NCBI RefSeq assembly: GCF_027497255.1
Contig: NZ_CP114903.1
Span: forward strand, 1,984,001-2,048,000
Direction of reading: 5' to 3'
From: Micromonospora sp. WMMD882
GTDB taxonomy: Bacteria > Actinomycetota > Actinomycetes > Mycobacteriales > Micromonosporaceae
DNA: 64,000 bases
Position 1 is the first letter of the stretch. Each line of letters opens with the position of its first letter. The notes beneath the pieces are model-generated. The model was not told the origin of the DNA. It worked only from the letters and a program-made list of their open reading frames with translations, and did no database searches. The position numbers were made by a program, and so were the translations under genes. Of this stretch, positions 44,382 to 53,686 are shown one piece after another.

Positions 44382-46565
44382 ATGACGTCTCCCCGAGACG
44401 AATTCGACTGGCAGGCCGCTGAGGCCGACGTGAACACCACGGGTGGCCCGGACGCTCACGTGGTCGACCTGGACGCCGCCCGCGCCGCCCGCACCACCGG
44501 CCCGACCGCCGCCGACGCCGGTGAGGGCGGGCAGGCGCTGGTCGACTCCCCCGACGCCCAGCGCGCTCCGCGATTCACCCTTGACGGGGCGCGGGTGGGG
44601 CAGCGTCGGCCGATCCTGCCCGCATGGCTGCGTTCGCGTGCCGAGCTGCACGACGTGATGCGGTGGACGGTGGGGCACCTGCTGCACACCAGCGGCTACC
44701 ACCTGGTGCGGGTGCCGAAGTACCTCGGCAAGCTGGCGTGGCGTGCCCCGGTCGGCGCGGGCCGGCTGCTGACCGCAGCGGCGCGGTGGTTGTTCGATTG
44801 GGAGGGCGAGTCGTTGCGGCAGGCCACCGCCCGCCGGGACGCCGCCGAGGACTACTTGAAGTTGTCCCGCCAGCGTGACCGGCGGGTCCGGTGGCGGGGC
44901 ATCGTCGCCACCCTCACCACCGCGCTCACCCTCACCGGCGGTACCGCGATGCTGTGGGCACCCACCTGGGCGCAGTGGACCGTCCCGGCCCTGCTGGCCA
45001 CCCTGTGCGGGATGTTCGGGCAGCCCGCCGACCGGCCGCTGTTGGATACGGCGGTGGTGGTGCCCCGGGTCGCGCGGTTGACCTCGGACGTGGTGGTGCG
45101 CGCCCTGGTCGTGCTGGGCATCGCGGGTATCAATCAGGCGATCGCGAAGCAGGGCGCCCGCGCGATCGGGTTCACCGCGCCGATCGTGCGCGACGGTCCT
45201 GGGTGGCGGGCCGATGTCGACCTGCCGCCCGGGGTGACGGCCGGGGACGTGATCGAACGCCGTGACCGGCTCGCCGCCGGCCTCACCCGCCCCCTGGGCT
45301 GTGTGTGGCCCGAGGGCATGCCCGAGGTGCACCCGGGTCGGCTGATGCTGTGGGTCGGTGATCAGGACATGGCCACCGCCCGCCAGCCCGCCTGGCCCCT
45401 CGCGAAGGCTGGTGGTTTCGACCTGTCCCGACCGGTGCCGTTCGGCACCGACCCGCGCGGCCGGATCGTGGCCTTCGACCTGCCCTACACCAACGTCCTG
45501 ATCGGGTCGATTCCCGGCTACGGCAAGACCGCCGCGATTCAGGTGCCGATGCTCGCCGCCGCCCTGGACCCGCACACCGAGCTGTGGTGCTTCGAGTTCA
45601 AGGGAACTGGCGGACTCGACCCCCTCGCCAAGGTCGCGACCCGGTACGCCTCCGGCGCCGACGACGACACCGCCGAACAGGGCCTCGAAGCGCTGCGCGA
45701 GCTGCGCAAGGAGTGCCAACGCCGCGCCGCCGTCATCAAGGGCCTACCGAAGGCGGTGTGCCCGGACAACAAGGTCACCCCCGAACTCGCCCGCCGTAAG
45801 AACCTCGGTCTGCGCTGGCTGGTCGCGGCGTTCGACGAGATCCAGGAGCTGTTCAGCCATCCGGAGTTCGGCAAGGAAGCCGGGGAACTGGCGGAGAAGG
45901 TCATCAAGTTGGGTCGCGCCCTGGGCGTGATCCTGCTGTTCGCCACCCAACGCCCCGACGCGAAGAGCCTGCCGACCGGGGTCAGCGCGAACGTGGGTAC
46001 CCGGTTCTGCCTGCGCGTCATGGGCCAGTTGGAGAACGACATGGTCCTTGGCACCAGTGCCTACAAGAACGGGGTCCGGGCGACCATGTTCACCCGCAAG
46101 GACAAGGGCGTCGGCTACCTGGTCGGCGCGGCCGACGACGCGCAGATCGTCCGCACGTTCTACGTCGACGGCCCGACCGCCGAACGGATCACCGACCGCG
46201 CCCGCGCGTTGCGGGAGCAGGCCGGGACGCTCACCGGCCACGCCGCCGGGCAGGAGACGGTCACCCCGGCCGCCCGCCGGGACACCCTCCTTGACGACAT
46301 CCTCACCGTCGTACCGGCCGGTGAGGCGAAGGTGTGGACGGAGATCCTCACCGAACGGCTCGCCGATCTCCGGCCGGACGTCTACGGCGACCTGACCCGC
46401 GACCAGTTGACGGCCGCGTTGAAGCCGTACGGGATCACCACCGGGCAGGTCTGGGGCACCGACCCGACCACCGGGCGGGGAGCGAACCGGCGCGGCATCG
46501 ACCGCACGCACGTCGCTGACACGGTGGCCGAACGTAACCGACAGCGGCGGGACAAAGCGGCGTAA
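44382..46565 (+). CDS. FtsK/SpoIIIE-type conjugative DNA translocase (TraSA/TraB-like)
   Basis: A 727-residue motor that moves double-stranded element DNA between mycelia. ATG 44382 follows GGAGGA. Residues 85-265 include two membrane regions (RGIVATLTTALTLTGGTAMLWAP and TVPALLATLCGMFG). The ATPase domain has Walker A GSIPGYGKT at 375-383, Walker B LRWLVAAFDEIQELF at about 476, and an RecA-like LFATQRPDAKSLPTGVSANVGTRFCLRV. The C-terminal 110 residues contain the putative DNA-recognition winged helix (WTEILTERLADLRPDVYGDLTRDQLTAALKPYGI). One such protein suffices for transfer in this class of element. Confidence 0.93.
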   Translation: MTSPRDEFDWQAAEADVNTTGGPDAHVVDLDAARAARTTGPTAADAGEGGQALVDSPDAQRAPRFTLDGARVGQRRPILPAWLRSRAELHDVMRWTVGHLLHTSGYHLVRVPKYLGKLAWRAPVGAGRLLTAAARWLFDWEGESLRQATARRDAAEDYLKLSRQRDRRVRWRGIVATLTTALTLTGGTAMLWAPTWAQWTVPALLATLCGMFGQPADRPLLDTAVVVPRVARLTSDVVVRALVVLGIAGINQAIAKQGARAIGFTAPIVRDGPGWRADVDLPPGVTAGDVIERRDRLAAGLTRPLGCVWPEGMPEVHPGRLMLWVGDQDMATARQPAWPLAKAGGFDLSRPVPFGTDPRGRIVAFDLPYTNVLIGSIPGYGKTAAIQVPMLAAALDPHTELWCFEFKGTGGLDPLAKVATRYASGADDDTAEQGLEALRELRKECQRRAAVIKGLPKAVCPDNKVTPELARRKNLGLRWLVAAFDEIQELFSHPEFGKEAGELAEKVIKLGRALGVILLFATQRPDAKSLPTGVSANVGTRFCLRVMGQLENDMVLGTSAYKNGVRATMFTRKDKGVGYLVGAADDAQIVRTFYVDGPTAERITDRARALREQAGTLTGHAAGQETVTPAARRDTLLDDILTVVPAGEAKVWTEILTERLADLRPDVYGDLTRDQLTAALKPYGITTGQVWGTDPTTGRGANRRGIDRTHVADTVAERNRQRRDKAA

Positions 46566-46583
46566 GCCGGACGGCGGCAGGTG

Positions 46584-46629
46584 GCTAGGTCTAGCGGTGG
46601 CCCCCGCTAGACCTAGCACCCCCGCTAGC
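46584..46629. repeat. Hairpin plus direct repeats after tra, candidate transfer locus
   Basis: GCTAGGTCTAGCGG (46584-46597) pairs exactly with 46604-46617 over a 6-base loop. CCCCCGCTAG occurs at 46601-46610 and again at 46619-46628, and CCCCTAGCGG appears near 46661. The 148-bp gap holds no ORF. In pSAM2-like elements the cis-acting transfer locus with short repeats recognised by the Tra protein lies near the tra gene; a terminator is the alternative. Confidence 0.55.
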
Positions 46630-46713
46630 AACCCATCCCAATCCTGGCCAGCGCCCTAACCCCTAGCGGCGCTCCCCTCACCGCGCCCTCGATCCGGTCT
46701 GTGGAGGCATCCC

Positions 46714-46953
46714 GTGACCCCCATCGTTCTGCTCGCTAGCCTCGCCGCCCTCATCTACGCAGCGTCATACGCGATCGTCTGTGCCGTGTCCCCGTGGGGG
46801 CGTTGCCGGCGCTGCCACGGACGCCGATCCCACCGCACGGCCATCGGTACCCGCCGGGACTGCCCCCGCTGCGGCGGCACCGGCATCCGCGTCCGCGTCG
46901 GCCGCCGCCTCGCCGAGCATGTCCGCGCCCAGTACCGGGACGGCGCCCGATGA
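46714..46953 (+). CDS. 79-residue membrane-anchored zinc-finger-like protein
   Basis: GTG at 46714. One N-terminal membrane helix (PIVLLASLAALIYAASYAIVCAV) is followed by CRRCHGRRSHRTAIGTRRDCPRCGGTGIRVRVG, a DnaJ-like pair of CxxC(x)G motifs. Its TGA overlaps the next ATG. Such small proteins recur in AICEs; function unknown. Confidence 0.75.
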   Translation: MTPIVLLASLAALIYAASYAIVCAVSPWGRCRRCHGRRSHRTAIGTRRDCPRCGGTGIRVRVGRRLAEHVRAQYRDGAR

Positions 46954-47237
46954 CCGCCCGGCGCATCCAACGCCGCCGCACGGCTGGTTGGCGGATGCCC
47001 GAGGGCGCGGTCTACGTCGGCCGTCCCGGCCGCTGGGGCAACCCCTTCCGGGGTGACACCCCCGCCAGCCGCGCCGGCGCGGTACGGCTGTTCCGGCTGT
47101 GGGTCGCGCGGCACCCCGACTACGCCGACGCCGTCCGCGCGGAACTGGCCGGCAAGACCCTCGCCTGCTGGTGCCCGCTCGACAAGCCCTGCCACGCCGA
47201 CGTCCTGGTCGACATCGCCAACCAGGCGACACCATGA
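46950..47237 (+). CDS. DUF4326-domain protein
   Basis: A 95-residue protein; ATG 46950 overlaps the upstream stop. The DUF4326 signature is clear: GAVYVGRPGRWGNPF at about residues 20-34 and LAGKTLACWCPLDKPCHADVLVDIAN near the end, with the CWC...C metal-like motif. The family is frequent in phages and mobile elements and has no known activity. Coupled to the next ORF by ATGA overlap. Confidence 0.85.
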   Translation: MTARRIQRRRTAGWRMPEGAVYVGRPGRWGNPFRGDTPASRAGAVRLFRLWVARHPDYADAVRAELAGKTLACWCPLDKPCHADVLVDIANQATP

Positions 47238-47530
47238 CCCGCCGGCATGCTGGCCGCGACGGACACACCGACTGGTGCGCCCGGGACCACCGCTGCAACC
47301 TCACCGAACACCGGTCGACGGAAATCCTGGTCGACCTTCCCGGCCACGCCCGCGCCGTCCTCACCCGCGTCCGCACCGCGACCGGCCGGGATCACGCCGA
47401 GATCCGGCTCCGCGTCGCCCTGGCCGTCACCGAACCGGCCGCCCGCCGACAACTGGCCGGCCTACTCACCGACGTCCGCCGCACCGTCACCCGCGCCGCT
47501 CTCGCTCGGCGGCCCCGGCCCGAACGCTGA
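47234..47530 (+). CDS. Hypothetical AICE protein, 98 residues
   Basis: ATG 47234 overlaps the DUF4326 stop. It contains an N-terminal Cys/His group (HTDWCARDHRCNLTEH) and a helical C-terminus (AARRQLAGLLTDVRRTVTRAALA). No family recognised. It lies directly upstream of the replication genes. Confidence 0.7.
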   Translation: MTRRHAGRDGHTDWCARDHRCNLTEHRSTEILVDLPGHARAVLTRVRTATGRDHAEIRLRVALAVTEPAARRQLAGLLTDVRRTVTRAALARRPRPER

Positions 47531-47563
47531 CCCCGCCCCCGCCGACACACCACGGAGGCATCC

Positions 47564-48511
47564 ATGCCCGAACACGACCTGCTCACCGCCGCTCTCGCCC
47601 ACGCCGCACGCGGCTGGCACGTCTTCCCGCTCCGCCGCGACGACAAGCGACCCGCGTTCCCCGACCACGCCGCCGACCGGTGCGCCGGCCACGACCCGCG
47701 CTGCCACGCCGCCGGCCGGCACCTCGGCTGGGAAGACCGCGCCACCTGCGACCCGGCCCGCATCCGCCGGGCCTGGTCGCACCGGCCCTACGGCATCGGC
47801 ATCGCGTGCGGCCCGTCCCGGCTGCTGGTGGTCGACCTGGACGTGATGAACCACCCCGACGACACCCCACCCCCCGCCTGGGCCAACGCCACCGACGGCG
47901 TCGACGTCCTCGCCGCCCTCGCCGACCGCCACGGCGGCAGCATCGAACCCACGTACACCGTGACCACCGGGCGGGGCGGAAGCCACCTCTACTACCAGCA
48001 CCCCACCAGCGGGCCGAAACTGCGCAACACCACCGGGGACCGGGGCGGACTCGGCTGGAAGGTCGACACCCGCGCCCACGGCGGCTACGTCGTCGCCGCC
48101 GGCAGCACCGTCAACAACCGGCCCTACGAGGTGGCGCTGGACTGCGACCCCGCCCCGCTACCCGGATGGCTGGCCGGCCTGCTCACCCCCACGCCCCGAC
48201 CCACCCGACCACCGGTTGCCGTTGCGGCGCCCGCCATCCGGCGCGGCCGATACGTCGCCGCCGCGATCCGCCACCAGGTCGCCCACCTCACCGCCGCCCC
48301 CGACGGCCAACGCAACCACGCCCTGTTCACCTCCGCCGTCGCCCTCGGCCAGCTCGCCGCCGGAGGCGCGCTCACCGACGACGACGTGACCGCCGCCCTC
48401 GAACCCGCCGCCCTAGCGATCGGCCTACCGCCGGGCGAGATCGCGCGCACCATCGCGTCCGGTCTGCGCACCGGGGCACGCAACCCGCGCACCATCAGGA
48501 AGGCAGCATGA
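47564..48511 (+). CDS. Bifunctional DNA primase/polymerase (prim-pol) of the AICE
   Basis: A 315-residue AEP-family protein that primes or copies the excised element. ATG 47564 follows GGAGG. The prim-pol domain spans about residues 5-205: ALAHAARGWHVFPLRRDDKRPAF at the start, catalytic acidic motif LLVVDLDVM (about 88-96), and YTVTTGRGGSHLYYQHP (about 130-146), whose His belongs to the second motif. The C-terminal part (AAIRHQVAHLTAAPDGQRNHALFTSAVALGQLAAGGALTDDDVTAAL) is the helical PriCT-like tail. It is coupled by 4-bp overlap to the ATPase gene, which together form a RepPP-type replication unit. Confidence 0.92.
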   Translation: MPEHDLLTAALAHAARGWHVFPLRRDDKRPAFPDHAADRCAGHDPRCHAAGRHLGWEDRATCDPARIRRAWSHRPYGIGIACGPSRLLVVDLDVMNHPDDTPPPAWANATDGVDVLAALADRHGGSIEPTYTVTTGRGGSHLYYQHPTSGPKLRNTTGDRGGLGWKVDTRAHGGYVVAAGSTVNNRPYEVALDCDPAPLPGWLAGLLTPTPRPTRPPVAVAAPAIRRGRYVAAAIRHQVAHLTAAPDGQRNHALFTSAVALGQLAAGGALTDDDVTAALEPAALAIGLPPGEIARTIASGLRTGARNPRTIRKAA

Positions 48512-50067
48512 GCACCCGCCTACAGATCGGCACCGGACCCGAAACCATCCGCGTCCTCAAAACCGCCCTGGTCGACGGGCTGCTACCGGACACCTACGTG
48601 TCGGCCGGGGCGTTGGTGCACATGGAAGCGGTGTCCGGTGGCCTCACCACCGCCGCCGACGACGACTCCCCGCTGCCCGTCGCGGCGAGCATGGTCACCC
48701 CGGCCGGGCTGGCCGGGCTGCTCGCCGAACACGCCTACGTCTACCGGCTCAAGACCCGCAAGGACGACGCCGGAAACCCTGAACCGTACGAGGAAGAGAC
48801 CACCCCACCCCGGGACATCCTCTCGTCCGTGCTGGCCGGGAAGACGTGGCAGGGCGTGCCACCGCTACGCGGCATCATCGGCGCACCCGTGCTGCGCCGC
48901 GACGGCACCCTGTTACAGCGCCCCGGCTACGACCCCACCACCGGCCTCTACCTCGCCAGCAAGGTCGCCCTGCCCCCGGTGCCCGACGAACCCACCCCGG
49001 AGCAGGTAGCCGACGCGCGGACCTTTCTGCTCGACCGGTTCCTGCGCGACTTCCCCTGGGCGTCCGCCGCCGATCGGGCGAACTACGTGGCGCTGTTGGC
49101 GACGCCGATCCTGCGGCACTTCACCCGCTCCCTCACCCCGTTCGCCCTGATCGACGCGACCATGCCGTCCTCGGGTAAAACGATCCTGACCGCCGGGCCG
49201 GGGATGCTCTACGGGCAACGCGTCATGACCTGGGCGTACTCGGATGAGGAGTTGCGGAAGTCCATCACCGCGGTCCTCGCCGAACAGGTCGGCGTCGTCA
49301 TCTGGGACAACCTCGCCGAAGGCACCGTCATCGACTCCGCCGTCCTCGCGCAGCTGGTCACCAGCGGCGTGTGGTCCGACCGACAGCTAGGGGCGTCCCG
49401 CAACGTCGCCACCGTCAACGACCGCCTATGGATGGCCACCGGCAACAACCTCCAAGTCGGCGGAGACATGGCCTCCCGCACCGTCCGCGTACGCCTCGAC
49501 CCGGACATGCCCCGGCCGGAGCTGCGCGACCAACGCGGGTTCGGCATCCCGCACCTTGACCAGTGGATCACCGACCCCACCAACCAACTGACCGTGCTGT
49601 GGCACCTCCTGGTCCTGGTGCTCGACTGGACCCGGCAGGGAGCGCCACGGGTGTCCGGGTTGTCGATGCGGCAGTTCACACCGTGGGCGCAAGCCCTCGG
49701 CGGGTTCCTCGCCCACCATGGCATCGACGGGTTCCTCACCAACGCCGCCGACGTCCGCGAGATCGACGAAGACGAAACGCGCTGGCGCGCGTTCCTCACC
49801 ACCTGGCGCGACCGCCACGGTGGGCGGGCTCTGACCGCCGCTGAACTCCGCAAAGACGCCGAACCGGTCATGCTCGGCAGCACTGAACATGACCCGTGGG
49901 ACGGGCAATTCATCACCACCCACAACGGCCGGCTACCTAACCCCCTGCAACTCGGCCGACTCCTCACCGGGCAGGCCGGACGGTGGCGCGGTGACCACGT
50001 CATCCGGGCCGGCAAGAACGACCGGGGCGACCGGTCCGTGTTCTGGGTCGAGCACCACCAGGGATGA
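48508..50067 (+). CDS. AAA/SF3-like replication ATPase of the AICE
   Basis: A 519-residue protein with ATG 48508 inside the end of prim-pol. The ATPase core has a Walker-A-like DATMPSSGKTILTAGPG at about residues 222-238, Walker-B-like VGVVIWDNLAEG at about 265, and a sensor region RLWMATGNNLQVGGDMASRTVRVRLDP at about 310-336 with a likely arginine finger. The C-terminal third includes a possible winged helix (ALTAAELRKDAEPV). It is best read as the helicase partner of the prim-pol, acting at the iteron array that begins 6 bp after its stop codon. Confidence 0.8.
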   Translation: MSTRLQIGTGPETIRVLKTALVDGLLPDTYVSAGALVHMEAVSGGLTTAADDDSPLPVAASMVTPAGLAGLLAEHAYVYRLKTRKDDAGNPEPYEEETTPPRDILSSVLAGKTWQGVPPLRGIIGAPVLRRDGTLLQRPGYDPTTGLYLASKVALPPVPDEPTPEQVADARTFLLDRFLRDFPWASAADRANYVALLATPILRHFTRSLTPFALIDATMPSSGKTILTAGPGMLYGQRVMTWAYSDEELRKSITAVLAEQVGVVIWDNLAEGTVIDSAVLAQLVTSGVWSDRQLGASRNVATVNDRLWMATGNNLQVGGDMASRTVRVRLDPDMPRPELRDQRGFGIPHLDQWITDPTNQLTVLWHLLVLVLDWTRQGAPRVSGLSMRQFTPWAQALGGFLAHHGIDGFLTNAADVREIDEDETRWRAFLTTWRDRHGGRALTAAELRKDAEPVMLGSTEHDPWDGQFITTHNGRLPNPLQLGRLLTGQAGRWRGDHVIRAGKNDRGDRSVFWVEHHQG

Positions 50068-50072
50068 AACCC

Positions 50073-50304
50073 GCTGAACCATCTCCGCATCTCCGCAACG
50101 CCGCACCAACCCGCCACCACCAGCGCAAACAATCTGCGGAGATCAGAACCTAGAGGATCATCGATCTCCGCATCTCCGCAGACTTTGCGGAGATCAGACC
50201 CCCTCTGCGGAGATCACCCCTCCGACTCTCCGCCTATCTCCGCAAGCATTCGCGCAGCTCACAGCCATGTTTGCGGAGATGCGGAGATGCGGAGATGGTT
50301 CAGC
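50073..50304. repeat. Iteron array, putative AICE replication origin
   Basis: The 9-bp word TGCGGAGAT or its complement occurs 11 times: at 50081-50089, 50089-50097, 50135-50143, 50164-50172, 50172-50180, 50186-50194, 50206-50214, 50236-50244, 50272-50280, 50280-50288 and 50288-50296. The array is closed by a 25-bp perfect inverted repeat (50073-50097 and 50280-50304). It lies right after the replication genes and before xis-int, as expected of an iteron-type origin. No ORF with coding character runs through it. Confidence 0.85.
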
Positions 50305-50511
50305 CCTCCCGCGCACAGCACGCACCGACCACCGCCACTGACCGACGCAGCACGCCCGCTGAGAGCCACACAGACAGCAGGACGCATGGCCGACACCAGG
50401 CAGGCCGAAATCTTGGCTCTACGGCGCTCTCAGCGGGCCGGCTTAGCTCAATCTGCCGCAAGCCGTCCCGAACCCTGCTCAACCGCCCCCACGGACCGAA
50501 AGGCGCTCACC
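50305..50511. other. Gap between iterons and xis with 12-bp inverted repeat
   Basis: CCCGCTGAGAGC (50355-50366) and GCTCTCAGCGGG (50426-50437) are exact complements with a 59-bp spacer. They could bracket the promoter of xis-int or bind the excisionase. No separate gene is supported here. Confidence 0.5.
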
Positions 50512-50781
50512 GTGCGACTCGTGAGGCAGAACGCCGCACCAGACACGTCCGCCACCCCGGAAGGAGCCGACATCATCCGACTCTCACCGAAGCCGTTCAT
50601 GTCCACGGAGGAGCTTGCCGAACTGCTCGATGTCGACCCGTCGACCGTCCGGCGGTGGCGCACCGTCCCGCCGTTGCAGGGTCCGCCGTTCATCCCGATC
50701 TCTGAGCGGGTGGTGAAGTACGCGACGGCCGACGTTGAGCGGTGGCTGTCCGCGCGCCGGGTCGACCCGAGGGCGGCCTGA
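50512..50781 (+). CDS. Excisionase-like helix-turn-helix protein
   Basis: An 89-residue protein. The frame is open far upstream through the iterons, but GTG 50512 is the first start after the array with a purine-rich site (GAAAGG). The MerR-like HTH_17 domain reads FMSTEELAELLDVDPSTVRRWRTVPPLQGPPFIPISERVVKYATADVERWLSARRV. Position directly before int, with a TGATG stop/start overlap, fits an Xis that controls the direction of recombination. Confidence 0.85.
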   Translation: MRLVRQNAAPDTSATPEGADIIRLSPKPFMSTEELAELLDVDPSTVRRWRTVPPLQGPPFIPISERVVKYATADVERWLSARRVDPRAA

Positions 50782-51986
50782 TGGCGGTTCCCCAGCAACC
50801 ACCCATCGGCGTACCTCTCGGTTCCGATGTGGAGTTCCGGGCAGGCCGCGACCGGCCCTACCGGGCGCGCGTCCGGTGGGTCGACCCGTCGACCAAGCGG
50901 CGCCGGTCCAAATCCGCGACGGTCGCCACGCCCGAGGAAGCGCAAGCGTGGATCGACGGCATGGTCAACGCGGCACAGGGTGGCGTCGACCCGCTCGCCG
51001 CGACGAAGCGGCTGACGGAGTACGGCGAGAGCGTGATGCCGCTGGCGCTCCGAGGGCTGGAACGGAAGACCCTCGATCCGTACCTGGCCGGGTGGCGAAA
51101 GCGGGTGGTGCCCGCCCTCGGGCACATCCCGGTCCGGATGATTACCAACGGCGTGGTCGATCGGGCCGTCCACGCCTGGATTGCCGAGGAATGCAGCCGT
51201 TCCACGGTTAAGAACAGTCTCGCCGTGCTGGTTCGGGTGATGGAGCAGGCCGTCCGGGACGGCATCATCTCGCGCAACCCCGCACAGGTGACCGGGTGGC
51301 AGCGCGAATACCAGCGGGCGGAAGACGAGTTGGACGATCCGCGCACGCTCGCCCTGCCCGATTGGGAATCGCTGACCACGCTCGCCGCCGCGCTGGTGGA
51401 ACGATCGGCGAACAACTTCCCCGGGTGGGGAGATGTCGTCATCTTCGCCGCGTGCACGGCGGCCCGAATCGGCGAGGTGTCCGGCGTCCGCGCCGAGGAC
51501 ATCGACCGGAAATCGTGGATGTGGACGGTACGCCGACAGACCACACCCGGACCCGGTGGCCTCATCGACAAGGGCACCAAAGGCAAGCGGGCACGGATGG
51601 TCCCGCTGATCGAAGAAGTGCGACCAATCGTGATCCGCCGCCTGGACTCGGTCAGCGACCCCCACTCCCGGCTGTTCACCGGTCCACGCGGTGGCCGGAT
51701 CAGCACGGCGGTGCTCCGGGACGCGACGCATTGGGACGAGGTGGTGACGAAGCTGGGCTACGAGCACCTACGGCGGCACGACCTGCGGCACACCGGCCTG
51801 ACGTGGATGGCTGACGCCGGGGTGCCGGTGCACGTGCTCCGCAAGATTGCCGGGCACGGTTCGCTGACGACGACGCAGCGGTACCTGCACCCTGACCGGC
51901 AGACGATCACCGACGCCGGTACGGCGCTCAGCGCGCACTTGAAGGCCCGTCGGTCCCCAGGTGGTCCCCGGCTACACGCGGTCTAG
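50781..51986 (+). CDS. int: Tyrosine recombinase (site-specific integrase) of the AICE
   Basis: A 401-residue integrase; ATG 50781 overlaps the xis stop. An N-terminal arm-binding region (FRAGRDRPYRARVRWVDPSTKRRRSKSA) precedes the SAM-like core-binding domain (about 75-180). The catalytic residues are visible: Arg229 in AARIGEV, His333 and Arg336 in RRHDLRHTG, His359 in GHGSLTTTQRY and Tyr368. It should recombine the 43-bp att core in tRNA-Pro, whose right copy starts 84 bp after its stop, with a terminator between. Confidence 0.95.
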   Translation: MAVPQQPPIGVPLGSDVEFRAGRDRPYRARVRWVDPSTKRRRSKSATVATPEEAQAWIDGMVNAAQGGVDPLAATKRLTEYGESVMPLALRGLERKTLDPYLAGWRKRVVPALGHIPVRMITNGVVDRAVHAWIAEECSRSTVKNSLAVLVRVMEQAVRDGIISRNPAQVTGWQREYQRAEDELDDPRTLALPDWESLTTLAAALVERSANNFPGWGDVVIFAACTAARIGEVSGVRAEDIDRKSWMWTVRRQTTPGPGGLIDKGTKGKRARMVPLIEEVRPIVIRRLDSVSDPHSRLFTGPRGGRISTAVLRDATHWDEVVTKLGYEHLRRHDLRHTGLTWMADAGVPVHVLRKIAGHGSLTTTQRYLHPDRQTITDAGTALSAHLKARRSPGGPRLHAV

Positions 51987-52019
51987 GTCAACGATCACCT
52001 ACCGGCGCAGAATGAAATG

Positions 52020-52060
52020 AAGGCCGTTGACCTGGGCTTACGCTCCGGTCAACGGCCTTT
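52020..52060. terminator. Terminator between int and attR
   Basis: AAGGCCGTTGACC (52020-52032) and GGTCAACGGCCTT (52047-52059) form a perfect 13-bp stem with a 14-base loop followed by TT. It stops rightward transcription of int before the tRNA gene. Confidence 0.8.
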
Positions 52061-52069
52061 CTGCGTGCT

Positions 52070-52144
<75 letters not shown>

Positions 52145-52213
52145 ATGCCGCCGTCGGGTCTCCCCTGCGGCAGCCGGTACAGCTTAGCGCAGGATCTTCC
52201 CGACGTACGCACA

Positions 52214-52270
52214 GGCCCCTCCCGCCACACCCCCTAGACCGTCCTAGGAGAGTGGGTGGTGGGAGGGGCC
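52214..52270. terminator. Terminator downstream of der
   Basis: GGCCCCTCCC (52214-52223) pairs with GGGAGGGGCC (52261-52270); flanking bases extend the stem to about 15 pairs with one G-T wobble, and CCTAG/CTAGG forms an inner stem. It lies just after the der stop codon (on the minus strand) and before the tRNA gene. Confidence 0.65.
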
Positions 52271-52282
52271 GGGAAGGAGGGG

Positions 52283-53686
52283 TCAGCCGTGCGCCTTGCC
52301 CCGGCCGCCGGGGCCGAGCTTCTTGCGTGGACGTACCGAGATCTCCACCGGGCTGCCCTCGAAGCCGAACTCCTCGCGGAGCTTGCGCTCGACGAACCGT
52401 TGATAGCCGGCGTCCAGCGGCGCGGTGGTGAACAGCACGAACCGGGGCGGGCAGGTGCCCGCCTGGGTGGCGAAGAGGATCTTCGGGGCCCGGCCGCCGC
52501 GCACCGGGTGCGGGGTCGCCTGCACCAGCGCGGTGAGCCACGCGTTGAGCTGCGCGGTCGGCACCCGGGTCTCCCAGCTCGCCAGGGCCTGCCGCAGCGC
52601 CCCGGCGAGCTTGTCCACCGCCCGGCCGGTCATCGCGGACAGGTTCAGCCGGATCGCCCAGGGGATCCGGCGCAGCTCCCGCTCGATCTCCTTGTCCAGG
52701 TAGTACCGGCGGTCCGCGTCGACCAGGTCCCACTTGTTGAACGCGATGACCAGCGCCCGCCCGGACTCGGTGACCATGGACAGGATCCGCTGGTCCTGCT
52801 CGCTGATCACCTCGCTGGCGTCCAGCAACACCACCGCCACCTCGGCCGCCTCGATCGCCGAGGCGGTGCGCAGGCTCGCGTAGTACTCGGTGCCGCTGGC
52901 CTTGCCGACCCGCTTGCGCAGCCCGGCGGTGTCCACCAGATGCCAGGTCTCCCCGCCGATGCGGACCAGGCTGTCCACCGGGTCGACGGTGGTGCCGGCG
53001 ACCGCGTCGACCACCGCGCGCTCCTCACCGGAGAAGCGGTTCAGCAGGCTGGACTTGCCGACGTTGGGCCGCCCCACCAGCGCCACCCGGCGCGGACCGC
53101 GCGGCCGGTTCTCCACGATCTTCGGGGCCTCGGGCAGGGCCTCCATGATCGCGTCGAGCAGGTCGCCGGAGCCCCGGCCGTGCAACGCCGACACGGCGAA
53201 CGGCTCACCGAGGCCGAGCGACCACAGCGAGGTCGCCTCCACCTCGATCGCCGTGTTGTCGGCCTTGTTCGCCACCAGGATGACCGGCTTGGCGCTGCGC
53301 CGCAGCATCCGTACCGCCGCCTCGTCGACGTCGGTGGCGCCGACCACCGCGTCCACCACGAACAGCACCACGTCGGCGGTGGCCACCGCCGCCTCGGCCT
53401 GGGCGGCGATGGCCGCCGCCCGGTCCTTGGCGTCCGGCTCCCAGCCGCCGGTGTCCACCACGGTGAACTCCCGGCCGGCCCACTGCGCGTCGTACGGGAC
53501 GCGGTCCCGGGTCACCCCGGGCACGTCCTCGACGACCGCCTGCCGCCGCCCGATGATCCGGTTGACCAGCGTCGACTTGCCGACGTTGGGTCGGCCGACC
53601 ACAGCCACCACCGGCACCGGGCCGGTCGGCTCCTCGTCCGTCAGGTCGGGCTCCCGCAACTCCACCCAGCCGGTGTCCTCGCTCAT
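52283..53686 (-). CDS. der: GTPase Der (EngA), ribosome assembly
   Basis: A 467-residue double-GTPase needed for 50S subunit maturation. The first G domain has [12 protein letters not shown] (about residue 32), DTGGW and NKAD; the second has [14 protein letters not shown] (about 205), DTAGL and NKWD. The C-terminal KH-like domain ends with a basic [16 protein letters not shown] tail. ATG 53686 overlaps the cmk stop. Gene order cmk-der is conserved in actinobacteria. Confidence 0.96.
   Translation of the reverse strand: MSEDTGWVELREPDLTDEEPTGPVPVVAVVGRPNVGKSTLVNRIIGRRQAVVEDVPGVTRDRVPYDAQWAGREFTVVDTGGWEPDAKDRAAAIAAQAEAAVATADVVLFVVDAVVGATDVDEAAVRMLRRSAKPVILVANKADNTAIEVEATSLWSLGLGEPFAVSALHGRGSGDLLDAIMEALPEAPKIVENRPRGPRRVALVGRPNVGKSSLLNRFSGEERAVVDAVAGTTVDPVDSLVRIGGETWHLVDTAGLRKRVGKASGTEYYASLRTASAIEAAEVAVVLLDASEVISEQDQRILSMVTESGRALVIAFNKWDLVDADRRYYLDKEIERELRRIPWAIRLNLSAMTGRAVDKLAGALRQALASWETRVPTAQLNAWLTALVQATPHPVRGGRAPKILFATQAGTCPPRFVLFTTAPLDAGYQRFVERKLREEFGFEGSPVEISVRPRKKLGPGGRGKAHG

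Noticed and set aside
47053..48507. Long upstream extension of the replication ATPase frame (to 1004 codons)
   Set aside because: The extension overlaps three recognisable genes in another frame, including prim-pol; ATG 48508 with the ATGA overlap is the sensible start.
50073..50304. CRISPR-like array
   Set aside because: Repeat unit is only 9 bp, in both orientations and often overlapping, with no regular spacers and no cas genes; an iteron origin fits better.
50185..50511. Extended N-terminus of the excisionase through the iterons
   Set aside because: The added residues translate repeats and intergenic DNA; GTG 50512 gives the normal Xis size.
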